A DNA stretch of 64,000 nt from positions 66,053,455 to 66,117,454 of the forward strand of contig CM035226.1 of the NCBI GenBank assembly GCA_020226215.1. The letters are read 5' to 3'. Shown here piece after piece: positions 13,310-25,699 of this stretch (the stretch's first letter is position 1; each line of letters starts with the position of its first letter). The DNA is from Sindora glabra (Eukaryota > Streptophyta > Magnoliopsida > Fabales > Fabaceae). The notes beneath the pieces were generated by a model, which did no database searches, was not told the origin of the DNA, and saw nothing but the letters and a program-made list of their open reading frames with translations. The translations under genes and the position numbers were made by a program.

Positions 13310-13649
13310 TTTCAAATCTCAAGATGTTCATTTGCCACTACTTTAGGATGGAGCTTCCAAAAGCTTATCTAATATAGTTTAGGTAGTATTAAATTGTGTA
13401 AAATAAATGTGTATAGGTTATTATCTGTATAGATTATAAAAGGGTAGCAAGTACTTGCTATGCTTAAGCTTATAAAGAAAGGAGGTTATGTTAACTTTCA
13501 TTTTATAATGTAAATATTTTTAGGTATTGTATAATAAGTTTCTTAAAACTTCTATGTACATCAATTAGGTATACTCTAAGTATGATTCAAGCAGGTGGAA
13601 ACCAAATGATGGGTTTTATGTCAATCACAACTAAGGTTAGGTCATGACA

Positions 13650-15831
13650 TGAACTTAGTTACCTATTGATTTTATTGGAAATGTGTATTAATGAGAAGTT
13701 GTAATTTTTATGTACATTGCTTTAGGAAATTCACACATATATATAATGATTTGGAAAGAAATATCAAAATAAATTCATAGAATTGTTTCTTTTTTTGTCA
13801 TTGAATTGCACCAAATAGAAGATATTAAAACACAAATAATTTTCTATATAAATTTGCAATTTGATCTTGAAATATGTCGAAACAATAAATCATCAATTGT
13901 TATCAAAATTGACATGTGAAGATACTCCAAATGTTTAACTGTATAACTTCTATAATCTTTTAGAAAAATAAAGAAAATATAAGACATTGAATTTTTTTTA
14001 AAAAAAATCATCATCTAAGACATATTTTAAAAGTCTCCCTAGAAGATTTAAAACATTTACATGTTGGTTTTTATCCAAATTGACATCTAAAGGTATAACA
14101 TTCACCAATCACTTAGAAATTGAGCACATATAAGACATTAATGTTTAATTAATAACCTATATATGTAGTTTTCAATATTTCTTATAAATTAGATGTTCAC
14201 TTTATATCTCAAACATCTAGATAATGCTTTAGGCATTATCAAATTTTAGAGTTTATGTGGATGAGGAAAGGTAACTCCTCCATCATTTCATCTAAAACTT
14301 TTAGAGATGTTAGATACTTTAGTTTGTTCTTTTTTCACATATTAACAAGCCTCTAAATGTGTCAGAAGAGATGTTAGAGGAGCTATCTTCCTCCTCCACA
14401 CAAACTCTTGCATTGGTAACAAAGGCAAATGCAATGTCTAGATCCATGATTTATTAATATTCAAAAAGATTTATTTTAAGATGATGGCAACAAGGAAGAA
14501 ACAATGAGGATGTCTTTCTTTTTTTGTTTATGCATTTGATGTATTTGATGATGTATTAATATATGGATATGAATAAAATTATAGAATATATTTTTATAAT
14601 TGGTTGTCTTCTTTATCATGTTTTTGTTAATTTTCATTCAATGTATTGTTGATCCTATTAATTTATGTAAAACAAAAAATATATTTTGAGAAATAGCATC
14701 GGGGTCATGGACTCATCTTAAATGTTAGACATCATAATAAATGTAAATTAATTTGAATTTATATAAAAAATTAATCAACTAAAAAATAGTATTAAATTTT
14801 ATAATTTGAAAAAATGGTATTTGTGATTACTAAATTTAACATAATTTTGTAAAATGGTTTGAGTATTTTTCAATAGTAAATGCAATTTTAATTTACAATA
14901 AAATAAATTATGATGAAGTCTTTGCCAATTAAAAGATATCATTTTTATAATAAAACTAATGATTGAAAATATTATCATGGCGATTTCTTATATATAACCA
15001 ATATTAAATTTTATTTAATCAAATGACATAGTGTTAATATAGATGACAAATATTGTAACTTACCAACATCTAATAACCGACGTGATCTATTTACATGTTA
15101 ATGTTGCTTACTAACAAATGGGAAATGTGTTAAAATAAACTACAAAAAACTAGCAAAAGAATGAAATACAAGACTAAAATTTTATAATGCCATTCATAGT
15201 ATCAAGATTCCTTTAACACGAAGCTCTATTTTATGATCTAATAAAATCACAAAGCATAAGTTATTTTGTGCAAATAAGACACACTTACCAAATATCTTGA
15301 GGTTTTTGTTTTATGTGTGTCTTTATATTTTTGGTATAGATGTATGGTTTTTGTTTGTTTAGGTTTTGTCTTCATATATTTAGCTTAAGATGATTAAGGT
15401 TGATGTTATGATGCTATATTAAAATGTTTTTAATTTTCTAGTTAGCTAAAGTATATGCACCATAACTAAGCATAAAATAGATTATACATAAAAGATTGGT
15501 TTTATAAATGTGTGGAATTATTATGGTTTTGGACATGTGCTTGGAAACATATTTTGCTTTAAATAATTCAAGTAGCACTTTTTTTATGTATTTTAATATA
15601 TAAATGTGTTTAAGTTTTAGGTACATAGTTAAGAATATGTATAGTTTGTGATGATATAAGATTTGCTTAATATTCTTATGTGTATTGTTTCCATTAATTT
15701 AGTTAGTCATAGATCAAAGTTAGAATCATGTTAATTGACATATTGCTAAATATGAAAATAGAATTGATAAATTCATCTAATTTGTAATAGTGAAAATGAG
15801 GGGAAAATCAAGAATTAACCTTATAAAATGG
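13650..15831. other. AT-rich stretch, no gene recognised
   Basis: I found no coding similarity on either strand. It may include the unrecognised 5' part of the CACTA element whose transposase begins at 15832; an ACTACAAAAAA word at about 15140 could be a worn terminal repeat, but nothing matches it on the far side. Confidence 0.5.
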
Positions 15832-16700
15832 CAATACATTAATTGTTATTATGTGAAGAAGGTGACCATTAAGCAAGTATGAGATCATCTATATGTCAAT
15901 GACATTAACCCTAGGAATACAAAATAGGAATGGCATAATGAAGGTAACTTGTGTAGCACATCTATTGGTTAAGAAGACAAAGGTTTCGATGATCACTTAG
16001 AGAATATGTTATGTGATATTATAGATAACTTTATTAAGCATTTGTGAGTGCTCAATAGCTTATTGTAGAAAAGCCATTATATTTGGATTGCACTAAATAT
16101 ACATATTTATTTATCATATTAAGATTGTTCAACTTGAAAGTTACTAATTAGTGGATTAACAAAAGTTTGACAATATTATTATAATTGATGAAAGACATGC
16201 TTCCTTAAGGTAATGTACTACTAGCCCGTGCTTATAAGATGAAGAAAATTATGTGCATAACAAGTATAAAGTATAGGAAGTTTTATGACTATCCTCATAA
16301 TTGCATATTGTACTAAAAAGAGTATAAAATATTTTATAAGTGTCTAAAATGCAAGACATCCTATTACAAATTAAAAAAGAAAGATGACAGCATTAAGGAA
16401 AGGTCTCTAGCTAAGGTGTTATGGTATCTTCCTATAATACCAAAGTTTAAACGTGTATTTGCTAATATAGAAAGCATGGTATGTAGAGCAAATATTTTCT
16501 AATAATAAGCTTCGTTATCCAATGACTTCTTAATGAAGCATGATTGAATTATTATTCCCTAAATTCAATGGAGAAGCAAGACACCTCAAGCAATGCACTA
16601 TGTATTGATGGAATGGACCCTTATAGTAACATAAGCAACAAATATAACATATAGCTTGTGATACAATCTTATTGGTGTATATTTTAGTAGCTAATCATAG
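15832..16700 (+). pseudogene. CACTA (En/Spm) transposase remnant
   Basis: Two collinear blocks identify this. The first (15832-16048) reads as a transposase-associated domain: DHLYVNDINPRNTK, a stop where Trp is expected, then EWHNEG and a later acidic DxxxxMLCDIIDNF. The second (from ATG 16197) reads like the tnp2 transposase: MLP-stop-GNVLL, then PHNCILY-stop-KEY, then KCLKCKTSYYK, then AKVLWYLPIIPKFKRVF and, after a gap with stops, RYPMTS. The order and spacing match TNP2-type proteins. Many in-frame stops make it a dead copy. Terminal inverted repeats were not found. Confidence 0.75.
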
Positions 16701-17180
16701 GATGATTGTATTTGAATATAATGTGTTAAATTTTATGTAAATATATAAGTCATTTGGTTAATTATTATATTTAATGTTATATATGTGTAATATAAATAAA
16801 TATAATAATTATTTCTAAAATAATATAAATTTTTCCTAAAATGTCCTTGATCAAGTACTGTTGTTAATTAGGATAACAATAATGCATGATGACTTTATAT
16901 ATATTAATTGATGATTATGATTATAGATATAAGATATCAAGTCAACTTATAGGAATATGTTAAAGCATAAATTAATGGATTAACTTATATTGAGAAAGCT
17001 ACATAGATCATTGTATTATAAGTAGTTCTTATAGTGATAATAATGTATGTGATCCTCTGAAATCATTACAATTCCTTACATAAAGAGTTATGTACTTTGA
17101 TGCCATATAACATCACCTATAATAGGGTTGACCTAAAAGATGGTAATTAGGTAAACCATGAATCATATGGAGGGATATAA
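16701..17180. other. AT-rich stretch, nothing recognised
   Basis: Low-complexity AT-rich sequence between the CACTA remnant and the tandem array; it may contain the rest of either. Confidence 0.5.
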
Positions 17181-17460
17181 ATAATGTAGATGAGATTTTA
17201 TCTCTTTTATGTAGAAGAAGTGATATCCATGAGCCATTTGGTTAAGTGAGGCTATAAAATGGACGACCATGCTTAAATGGATCGATATGTGACATTGATT
17301 CATTTGTTTCAATTAGTTTTCATAGGAATTAAGAAACATAGAAATTGAATTATAAAGAAGGTGATATTTAAGGGTTATGGACTAACCATAAAACCTTATT
17401 CAATAAGTGGAATGCATTAGCTATCCGCTCTTAAGTTAGATAGTTAAAGTTGGAGAAGGA
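17181..17460. repeat. Tandem array of about 445-bp units, left part
   Basis: This is the left part of a tandem array split by retrotransposon A. The landmark TGATATCCATGAGCC at 17221 recurs as TGATATCTATGAGCC at 51069 and TGATATTTATGAGCC at 51515. Removing the nest gives unit lengths of about 443 (17221-17460 plus 50866-51068) and 446 (51069-51514). Confidence 0.8.
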
Positions 17461-18114
17461 TGACAAATGCATATTTGTACTTATATTTTATGCACTTCAT
17501 TGCTTATTTATTGAGTATTTTGTGCAAATTCATTGGAAAAAGATACTTAGATGCTTGGTATCTCGTTTTCAGGTTTCAAAGTAACTCTTTAAAGCATTAG
17601 AAAAGGATCCAGAACTAATACCATGCAAATTGTGGAGAATTAAAGCAAATATGCTTATTTGGCCAAGAACACAGGGTATGGGAACCCCATGTGGAGGGCC
17701 GTGTTCCTTTCTGTGTGTAAGCAGTTTTTAAGCCCTTCGCAAAAGAACACGAGGTACGATATGGGACGTGTCATACCCTGTGTACTTTGCCGATATCATT
17801 TTTATGCGGAGAATTTGCAAGCAAGGAAGGGGGAGCCGAAAATTAGAAAGAGAGTTATTTGTAGAAACCCTTGGGAGACCTAGAGACACTAGGGGTGACT
17901 GCTAGCCTTGGAGGATTGGATTTAAGCGAAGGATTAAAAATTCAAGCAAGGAATTTGTAGAGCTTCATGACTAGTTTGATTCCCTTCTCTATGTTCTGGT
18001 TTTCTGCTAGTTTTGTAATGAACTTACATTAAACCCCAATGCTCAGCTAGCGTAGAGTTGTTCATGGATTTATGGATTTATGGATTTGATTTTAATACAA
18101 TCTAGCTTGATTTA
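17461..18114 (+). repeat. 5' LTR of element A, left part
   Basis: It starts TGACAAATGCATATTTG and matches 49561-50212 of the 3' LTR with about 6% difference over the first 150 bases by eye. It is interrupted after ATTTA at 18110-18114 by copia N. It contains two copies of the 'CACGGGGT...ACCCCGTG' hairpin motif (near 17690 and 17750) that is also repeated at 33905-34230. Confidence 0.9.
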
Positions 18115-19773
18115 TGTTAGGAATTCGAATTATCATATACAGCGGAAATTCAAAATTTGATTCAAATTCTTCCTAAGATCCATGCAAAAAACATAAATCA
18201 ATGATTAGGATTTTACCTATTGGGCACTCGTGTTTCTACTGATCAAAACTTGAGAGCGGATGAATCAAACACCGGCCGGAAGGTACAACGTCTCTACAGT
18301 ATCTACACGGAGTGAACAACGACCTCTCACCCTCCACGAATCTGCTAGGATGCGTTTTTCTCTCTAGGAATTAGGATTGGATATTTTCTAAGTGATTTAG
18401 GATTTGTATGGAAGCTTTGAACGTATTGTTAAAGTGCTACCCTTAAGTCTCTTTTTATAGAACTTAGGCAAGCCATAATCCTAGTCCAACTAGGATAATG
18501 CTTCCAAAATCCTAATCACACTTAACAACTCATCTTATCCTTATCCTAGAGATAATGGGGAGAGATAGGACTTATCTATTAATTATCTAATATTAGATAA
18601 TAATATTATCTCATAATATAAATATCTTAATATTAGATAATTGCATATAATTATCAAATATCAAAATAATATTATCTCATAATATATTTATCTAATATCT
18701 GATAAGATAATTATTTAATATTACTTTAATATCAAATAATATCACATAATATATATATATATATTACGTGAATTTATTATTCTTAATAATATATATATGC
18801 ACAAAAATAAGTTCAATTAATTGGATATTAATATAATTAAAGTCCAATTAATTATTATCTTATTCCTACTTCTTTTGTGTGACCCTGTAGGTTCTTACTA
18901 CGTTGAAAATGACTTATTATTGAGTCATAGACAGTAAGCGGTATCTAGCAATACATCACTGCCACTCAAGTAGTAAAAATGTTTATGATTCGATATCCAC
19001 CTAATACATGATTAACATTTTGCATAATAACCTTTTTGTAATAATATCTAAATTGAACTAGAGGCATGGAATGTGTCATCCTCGTCAATGTTCAATTTAT
19101 ATTTCTTGATACTGAGTAGACTTAAAATAAATTATTAATATCACATATTAATTCAATTGAGCATGACCATGTATTTCTAAGTCTCACTCAATCAAGGGGC
19201 CCAAGGATATTTCTCTTTTATACAAGAGTAACAAAATTCCATCTATATCACTCACTTCCCTCTGCACGATTTATGACACACCCAATCAATGCCTTACTTG
19301 TCATCGTGATTAAAGGTGACATAGGATAATATTAAAATGAGTAATTCCTCATGTAGGGAACCGTAGTGACTTCAGGTCAAAGGTTTGTATGTATTTGTAA
19401 TCATATGAGAATAACTTATAATACCTCTATTCATGCAATATTCTCATAATGGGTCAGTCCAATACATTATTCACTAGCAATATACTTATGTATTGACTTG
19501 ATATCACATATCCATGATTCATAATCATCAGTTACTATACATGCTAGTTTCGATGTATTATTACTATGCTTTTCATAATAATAATTAACTAGGGGCATTT
19601 TAGGAATAGCGAAGCTATTCTAAGGATAATTATTATATTAAGTTATAAATTGCACATAATAATAATAAAATTATAAAAATAAAATATAATAATTAAATTA
19701 CCTAAAATAAAATATAATACATTGTGTATAACTTCAATCATCTATATGATTAGTTCTAAGACACACACCAACA
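18115..19773 (-). repeat. 3' LTR of element N
   Basis: 1659 bp, TGTTAGG...CCAACA in plus orientation. It matches 25700-27352 with a few percent difference. It is bounded on the right by the polypurine tract. Confidence 0.95.
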
Positions 19774-19784
19774 ATCTCCCACTT
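19774..19784 (-). other. Polypurine tract of element N
   Basis: On the minus strand AAGTGGGAGAT directly precedes the 3' LTR (TGTTGG...). This is the standard copia plus-strand priming site. Confidence 0.85.
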
Positions 19785-19787
19785 GGA

Positions 19788-22700
19788 CTAGGGCCAATCA
19801 CTCATGTATCTAATACCAAGTGACATAGTATGACCATCATGCTTTTTCTACGCTAAAGGCTTTATCAGTGGGTCAACGATATTATCATCAGTTAGTACTT
19901 TGCATATCTTGACATCTCCTCTATCGATGATTTTTTGAATGAGATGGAAGCGCCTAAGTATATGTTTGGATCACTGGTGAGATATGGGTTCCTTGGCTTG
20001 TGCAATGGCTCCATTGTTGTCACAATAGAGATCCACTGGGTTTGCAATGCTAGGAACAATGCCAAGTTCAGTAATGAATTTTTTAATCCAAACAGTCTCT
20101 TTTGATGCATCAGATACAGCAATATACTCAGCCTCTGTAGTAGAGTCGGCCACTGTTTCCTGCTTTGAACTCTTCCAGCACACAGTACCACCATTTAGGC
20201 TAAATACATAACCTGACAGCGATCTAAAGTCATCCTTGTCGGATTGGAAACTGGCATCAGTGTAACCTTTTACAACAAGTTCTTCCTCTCCTCCATATAT
20301 TAAGAATGAATCCTTAGTCCTTTTTAAGTACTTAAGGATATTCTTAACGGCAGTCCAGTGAGGTTCACCTGGATTTGACTAGTACCTGCTCGTCATGCTT
20401 AAAACATACGAGACATCAGGACGAGTACATATCATGGCATACATGATAGATCTAATTGCTGATGCATATGGTATCTTATTCATACAATCCTTCTCATCTT
20501 ATGTCGAAGGACACTGAGCTTTGGACAAATTTATGCCATGCGACATAGGAAAAAATCTTCTTTTAGATTCTTGCATGTTAAACCGTTTTAACACTTTATC
20601 TATGTATGTACTCTAACTTAGGCTAAGCAATTTTCTTGATCTATCTCTATAGATCTTAATACCTAGTATATAGGCAGCTTCACCTAAGTCTTTCATCGAG
20701 AAACAATTCCCTAACCAAGTCTTTACTATTTGTAGTGTAGGGATATCATTTTCGATGAGTAGTATGTCATCCACATACAATACAAGAAAAATGATTGTAC
20801 TCCCACTAACCCTTTTGTAAACACAAGATTCATCTTCATTTTTTATGAAACCAAATTCTTTGATTGCCTCATCAAAACAAAGATTCCAACTCCGTGAAGC
20901 TTGCTTTAATCCATAAATGGATCGTTGTAGCTTACATACCTTTCCAGCAGTTTCAGGAATGACAAAACCCTCGGGCTGTGTCATGTACACATCCTCGAGG
21001 AGCTTTCTATTAAGAAAAGCAGTTTTGACATCCATCTGCCAAATTTCGTAATCATAAATAGCTGCAATAGCAAGCAAAATACGGATGGATTTAAGCATAG
21101 TAACTGGGGAATAGGTCTCATCATAGTCTATACCATGAACTTGTCTATAACCTTTTGTGACTAATCGTCCCTTAAAAGTTTGCACGTTACCATCCATGTC
21201 GGTTTTCTTCTTGAAAACCCATTTGCACCTAATGGGTTTTACCCTTTCAGGTGGATCAACCAAAGTCCATACTTGGTTAGTATACATGGAATCCATCTTA
21301 GATTTCATGGCCTCAAGCCACTTCTCAGAATCTGGCCTTTTTATAGCTTCTTGGTAAGTTATAGGCTCATCTTGATCCATGAGCAAAATATCGCCATTTT
21401 GAGTTACAAGAAATCCATATCTCTCAGGCTCATGGCATATCCTACCAGACTTACGTAGGCCTTGTGTTACTTGAGCTAGTTCCTGACCCATAATATCTTG
21501 TGGTCTTTTTTCAAGCTTTATTATAGGTTCAGTGTTACTTTGTGAGTCTTGCACTTCTTTGATTTCTACTTTTCTCCCACAGTTTTTCTTAAAGATAAAT
21601 TCTCTTTCCAGAAAAATACCAGTTCGTGCGACAAACACTTTGCCTTCACTAGGATTATAGAAATAGTATCCCTTAGTTTCCTTAGGATACCCTACAAAGT
21701 AGCACTTGTCCGATTTGGGTCTAAGTTTATCAGAAACTTGACGTTTTACATAGGCCTCGCAACCCCAAATCTTCATAAAAGACAAGCTGGGACGTTTCCC
21801 AGTCCATATCTCATATGGAGTCTTTTGAACCGTTTTAGAGGGAACACGGTTGAGCGTAAAAGCAACTGTCTCTAAAGAATGCCCCCAAAAGGAAATTGGA
21901 AGATCTATATGACTCATCATAGATCGTACCATGTCTAACAAGGTATGATTCCTCCTTTCTGAAACACCATTCCATTGTGGCGTTCCAGGTGAAATGAGTT
22001 ATGATACTATACCACACTCCTTTATATAGTCATCAAATTCTTGGCTTAAGTATTCTCCACCTCGATTTGATCGAAATGTTTTAATACTTTTACCAAGTTA
22101 GTTTTGTACTTCATTCTTGAATTCCTTGAACTTTTCAAAGGATTCTGATTTATGTTTCATAAGATACATATATCCATATCTACTGAAATCATCAGTAAAT
22201 GTAATGAAGTACTGGAAACCTCCTCTAGCAGGTGAACTAATAGGCCCATATACATTAGTATGTATGAGACTTAATAGATCATTAGCCCTTTCACTGTGTC
22301 CAGTGAATGGTGTTTTAGTCATTTTTCCTAGCAAACAAGATTCGCATATTTCATATGATTCAAAATCAAATGAATCCAAGAATCCATCCTTATAAAGCTT
22401 GGATATACGCTTCTCATTTATATGGCCCAAACGATAATGCTAGAGATAGGTTTGATTTAAATCATTTGATTTAAATCGCTTAATGTTTATGTTATAGACA
22501 GGCATTTCAAGATTAAGAATATATAGACCATTGAACATTTGTGCACTGTAGTAAAACATTTCATTTAAATAAACTGAACAACTTTTATCCTTTATTATAA
22601 ATGAAAAACCTTTCTTATCCAAACAAGAAACAGAAATAATATTCATGCTGATAGTAGGCACAAAATAACAATCCTCTAATTCTATTACTAAACCAAAAGG

Positions 22701-23747
22701 TAAAGATAGATAATATGTCCCTACAGCTAGCGCAGCAACTCTTGCTCCATTGCTAACTCATAGGTCCACTTCGCCTTTAGCTAGAGTCCTACTCCTTTGT
22801 AGTTCTTACTCATTTGTACAAATGTGAGAACCGCATCTGGTATCTAATACCCAAGATGTAGAAGTTGAAACATTAATTTCTATAACATAGATACTTGAAG
22901 CGGAAGTCTCACTTCCCTTCTTCTTTTTCAGATCTTCCAGATAGACCTTGCAGTTTCTTTTCCAATGTCCAGTTTGACTGCAATGGAAGCATGTCCCTTC
23001 TTTAGCCATACCCCCTTTTGGTTTCAGTGCAGAAGATTTAAACTTGGGCTTGCTTTTGGATTTGAAATCCTTCTTGTTTTTGCCCTTTCCTTTTCCTTTG
23101 CCTTTACCCTTTTGAACCATCATTATGGTATTAGGCTTAGTCTTTTGCAAATTTTGGTTAGTAGTTCTTAACATGCTTAACAATTCTGGCAGTAGTTTGT
23201 CAATTTCATTCATGTTGTAATTCATGATAAATTGACCATAACTCTGTGGCAACGATTACAGAATTAAGTCAGTGGCCAACTCTTGACCTAGTGGAGCACC
23301 CAATCTCTTAAGGTTCTCAACATACCCAATCATTTGGAGTACATGAGGCCCAACAGGGTTTCCTTCTACCAGTTTGCACTGAAACAAGGCCTTTGTCACC
23401 TCAAACCTCTCATGTCGAGCTTGGCCTTCATAAAGCTTCTTAAAATGCTCAAGCATGTCATAAGCTTCCATGTTCTAATGTTACTTCTGAAGCTTAGAGT
23501 CCATGGTAGCCAACATGAGACAACCGACATCTAATGCATCATCATTATGCTTCTTATAAGCATCCTTTTGAGCTCGAGGGGCAATAGCTTTAGGTTCTTG
23601 AGGAACAGGTTCCTCTAGGACATACATTTTTCGCTCATGTTTGAGGACTATCCTCAAATTCCTGTACCAGTCTAGGAAGTTTGTTCCATTCAGTTTATCC
23701 TTCTCAAGGACCGATCGCAGTGATAAGTTATTTGATGTATTAGCCAT
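19788..23747 (-). pseudogene. Copia gag-pol polyprotein of element N, one frame with several stops
   Basis: A single 1320-codon frame runs from ATG 23747 to the final stop at 19788. Gag starts MANTSNNLSLRSVLEKDKLN and carries the zinc knuckle CFHCSQTGHWKRNC near 22990. Protease has WVLDTRCGSHICTNE (normal DSG changed to DTRCG) near 22830. Integrase runs from about 22430: HxxxC pre-integrase, then FTDDFSRYGYMYL, then TPQWNGVSERRN near 21970. RT (about 21330-20620) has QMDVKTAFLN and the catalytic box YVDDI near 20770. RNase H has DSTTEAEYIAVSDASKE near 20110. In-frame stops occur at about ten places, for example near 22438, 22096, 22000, 20610 and 19970. No frameshift is needed, so this copy has been disabled by point changes only. 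Confidence 0.92.
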
Positions 23748-25685
23748 TGGTTATCTATGACAGAAATATGCAAAGTAAGTATTAAATTTCAAATATTTAA
23801 TAAGGTCTTTTATTAAATGTACCTCCCACTATTTTATTCAAATTAATAACCCTCACTATTAATTCGGAAAGTCATATTGTTTAAGCTTTCTAGTAGGCCA
23901 AGATCCATATTTCACCAAATCTTAAGTTAGCTTTGGCTAATCACTTAAAACTTAGTTATTTAGGTAAGCAACACTTGACAATTGTATCATATACAACTCT
24001 TGGATAGTTAGGTGAACAACACTTGTTCTAGTCCATCTTATAAACTAAAGCCCAACTCTATGCCTCTAGGTCTCAATCCTATTAAGATATCCTAGTTAAG
24101 TCGGACCTAATATTTAACATTCGGATATCACTATTATCCAGTCACATCTCACCAAGATAAATGAGGTACCTTGCTTTGGCAAACCTACCTTATATCGATT
24201 GAGGCCTTAATGAGTGCTAAACATTGGAAGGCATCATTAATTATTACTAACTTAATATTTTAGATGAAGGATTTTAACTTAATTATTATCAGATCTCACC
24301 ATAATTAGCCTATTTATTCATGCAATATATCTAACATATCTCATATATCATATAAAGTAAATGAATAAAATAGACTACTGTATATCATATATCATGCAAT
24401 GAATAGAACTATCACATAGTAAGAACACATTCTATCACATAATAAATGCATGCTCATCAATATCATCACATAATAAAGAAATCAAAATGTCACATAGTAT
24501 GGCCCTAAAATTCTATTTTCTAATGACATTCCTAACTAACTCCTTAGCTTCTTCTTGTCCCATAGCTCCTTAGCTTCTCCTTGTTCCAAGCCAAGAATAC
24601 TCCATTGCAATTACAATTTTACAATAGAAACCCCGAGTTATATTTGGGGGGAATTGAGATGAGAAGAGAATATACATTAGAGAAATAGAGGAAGACACGA
24701 CATGCAGGTCGTATTTTAAAATCCATCCATTAAAAACTCCAAGGGCCATACTATGCAACACATTCATGCATCATATGTAATAATTGCTAAGAAATACATG
24801 TAACTAAGATAAGTAGGATGATTGACATATATATTTGATAACATTATCATCATAAAAAATCATGTTTTAAAATAGCGCCTTAAGAATAAAAATAATTTTT
24901 TGAATACTACGTAGAGTTAGCACGGTGGTCCCACTAGTCGGTTAGTGGGCGGGGGTCAAAGGGGCAGAGCCCCTTGTCGGGGGGTGTTGGGGGGCAGAGC
25001 CCCCCAAGCCAAAAATTGAATTCATATGACATTCAAATTTTAATTCATTTTGCTAACAATTGACACACCCCAAGTCGAACAATTCAACTATATGATTGAC
25101 ATTCAAATCATAGTTTAAAATAGGATTTACGTCCAAATACTTTGAATAATTTTAATCATATCAATACAAATCCAGCTGTGTTTAAATTAAAGCATACATA
25201 TACCTCATAGACCAAATTCAACCTAACGAATTTAAACAAGTCTTTACAGATTTAGAATTAATCACATTAATTCTGTGCTGACTAGGTTATATGCTATTAA
25301 ATGCAGAGAACATCACATATTCAGAACAGATTCATGGGTTTATCATTTGAAAAACTCAGAATTATGCATAAAATAGATTTAAATATGAAGCAAAAAAATG
25401 CATGATTATATTCATACAATTAATCTCATCAATTGATAATCAAATTCAAAATTCAGATCATATGTACCATATATATATTTACAAAATTAGAACCATACAC
25501 GAGTTTGCATATATCTCATATATATCTAGTTTAAACTGAAACTAATTTGATATTAATTTATCACATAAACATTCATCAAAACGTGTAACTTCTGATTTAA
25601 ATTGAAATAGATTTGACATGTATTTATCATATAAATATTCATTAAAGACGGTAAAACACATAATCAGAACTATATTTTTGCAAAA
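23748..25685 (-). other. 5' leader of element N, non-coding, with GC-rich hairpin block
   Basis: A long untranslated leader of about 1.9 kb lies between the primer site and gag. It is AT-rich apart from 24918-25010, which is unusually GC-rich and contains three successive inverted repeats: CCCACTA/TAGTGGG (24930-24949), GGGGCAGAGCCCC (24961-24973) and GGGGGGCAGAGCCCCCC (24989-25005). No conserved ORF is visible. Confidence 0.7.
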
Positions 25686-25686
25686 A

Positions 25687-25698
25687 GCTCTGATACCA
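25687..25698 (-). other. Primer binding site of element N (initiator tRNA-Met)
   Basis: On the minus strand TGGTATCAGAGC lies one base after the 5' LTR. This is the exact standard copia site complementary to the 3' end of initiator tRNA-Met. Confidence 0.95.
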
Positions 25699-25699
25699 C

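Larger units (their letters stand above)
12388..13649 (+). repeat. Possible solo LTR (doubtful)
   Basis: The stretch begins TGTAAGAACCCTG and ends AGGTTAGGTCATGACA. These resemble the TGTAAcACCC...GTCrTGACA ends of many plant gypsy LTRs. No matching target duplication was found and no second copy exists in the window, so this stays a weak call. Confidence 0.25.

Noticed and set aside
17659..17883. 74-codon frame in the LTR of element A
   Set aside because: Lies inside the LTR hairpin region; the corresponding frame is broken in the other LTR.
19892..20194. 100-codon frame overlapping the RNase H of copia N
   Set aside because: Out of frame with the RNase H, whose true frame (TTEAEYIA...) continues with stops to 19788.
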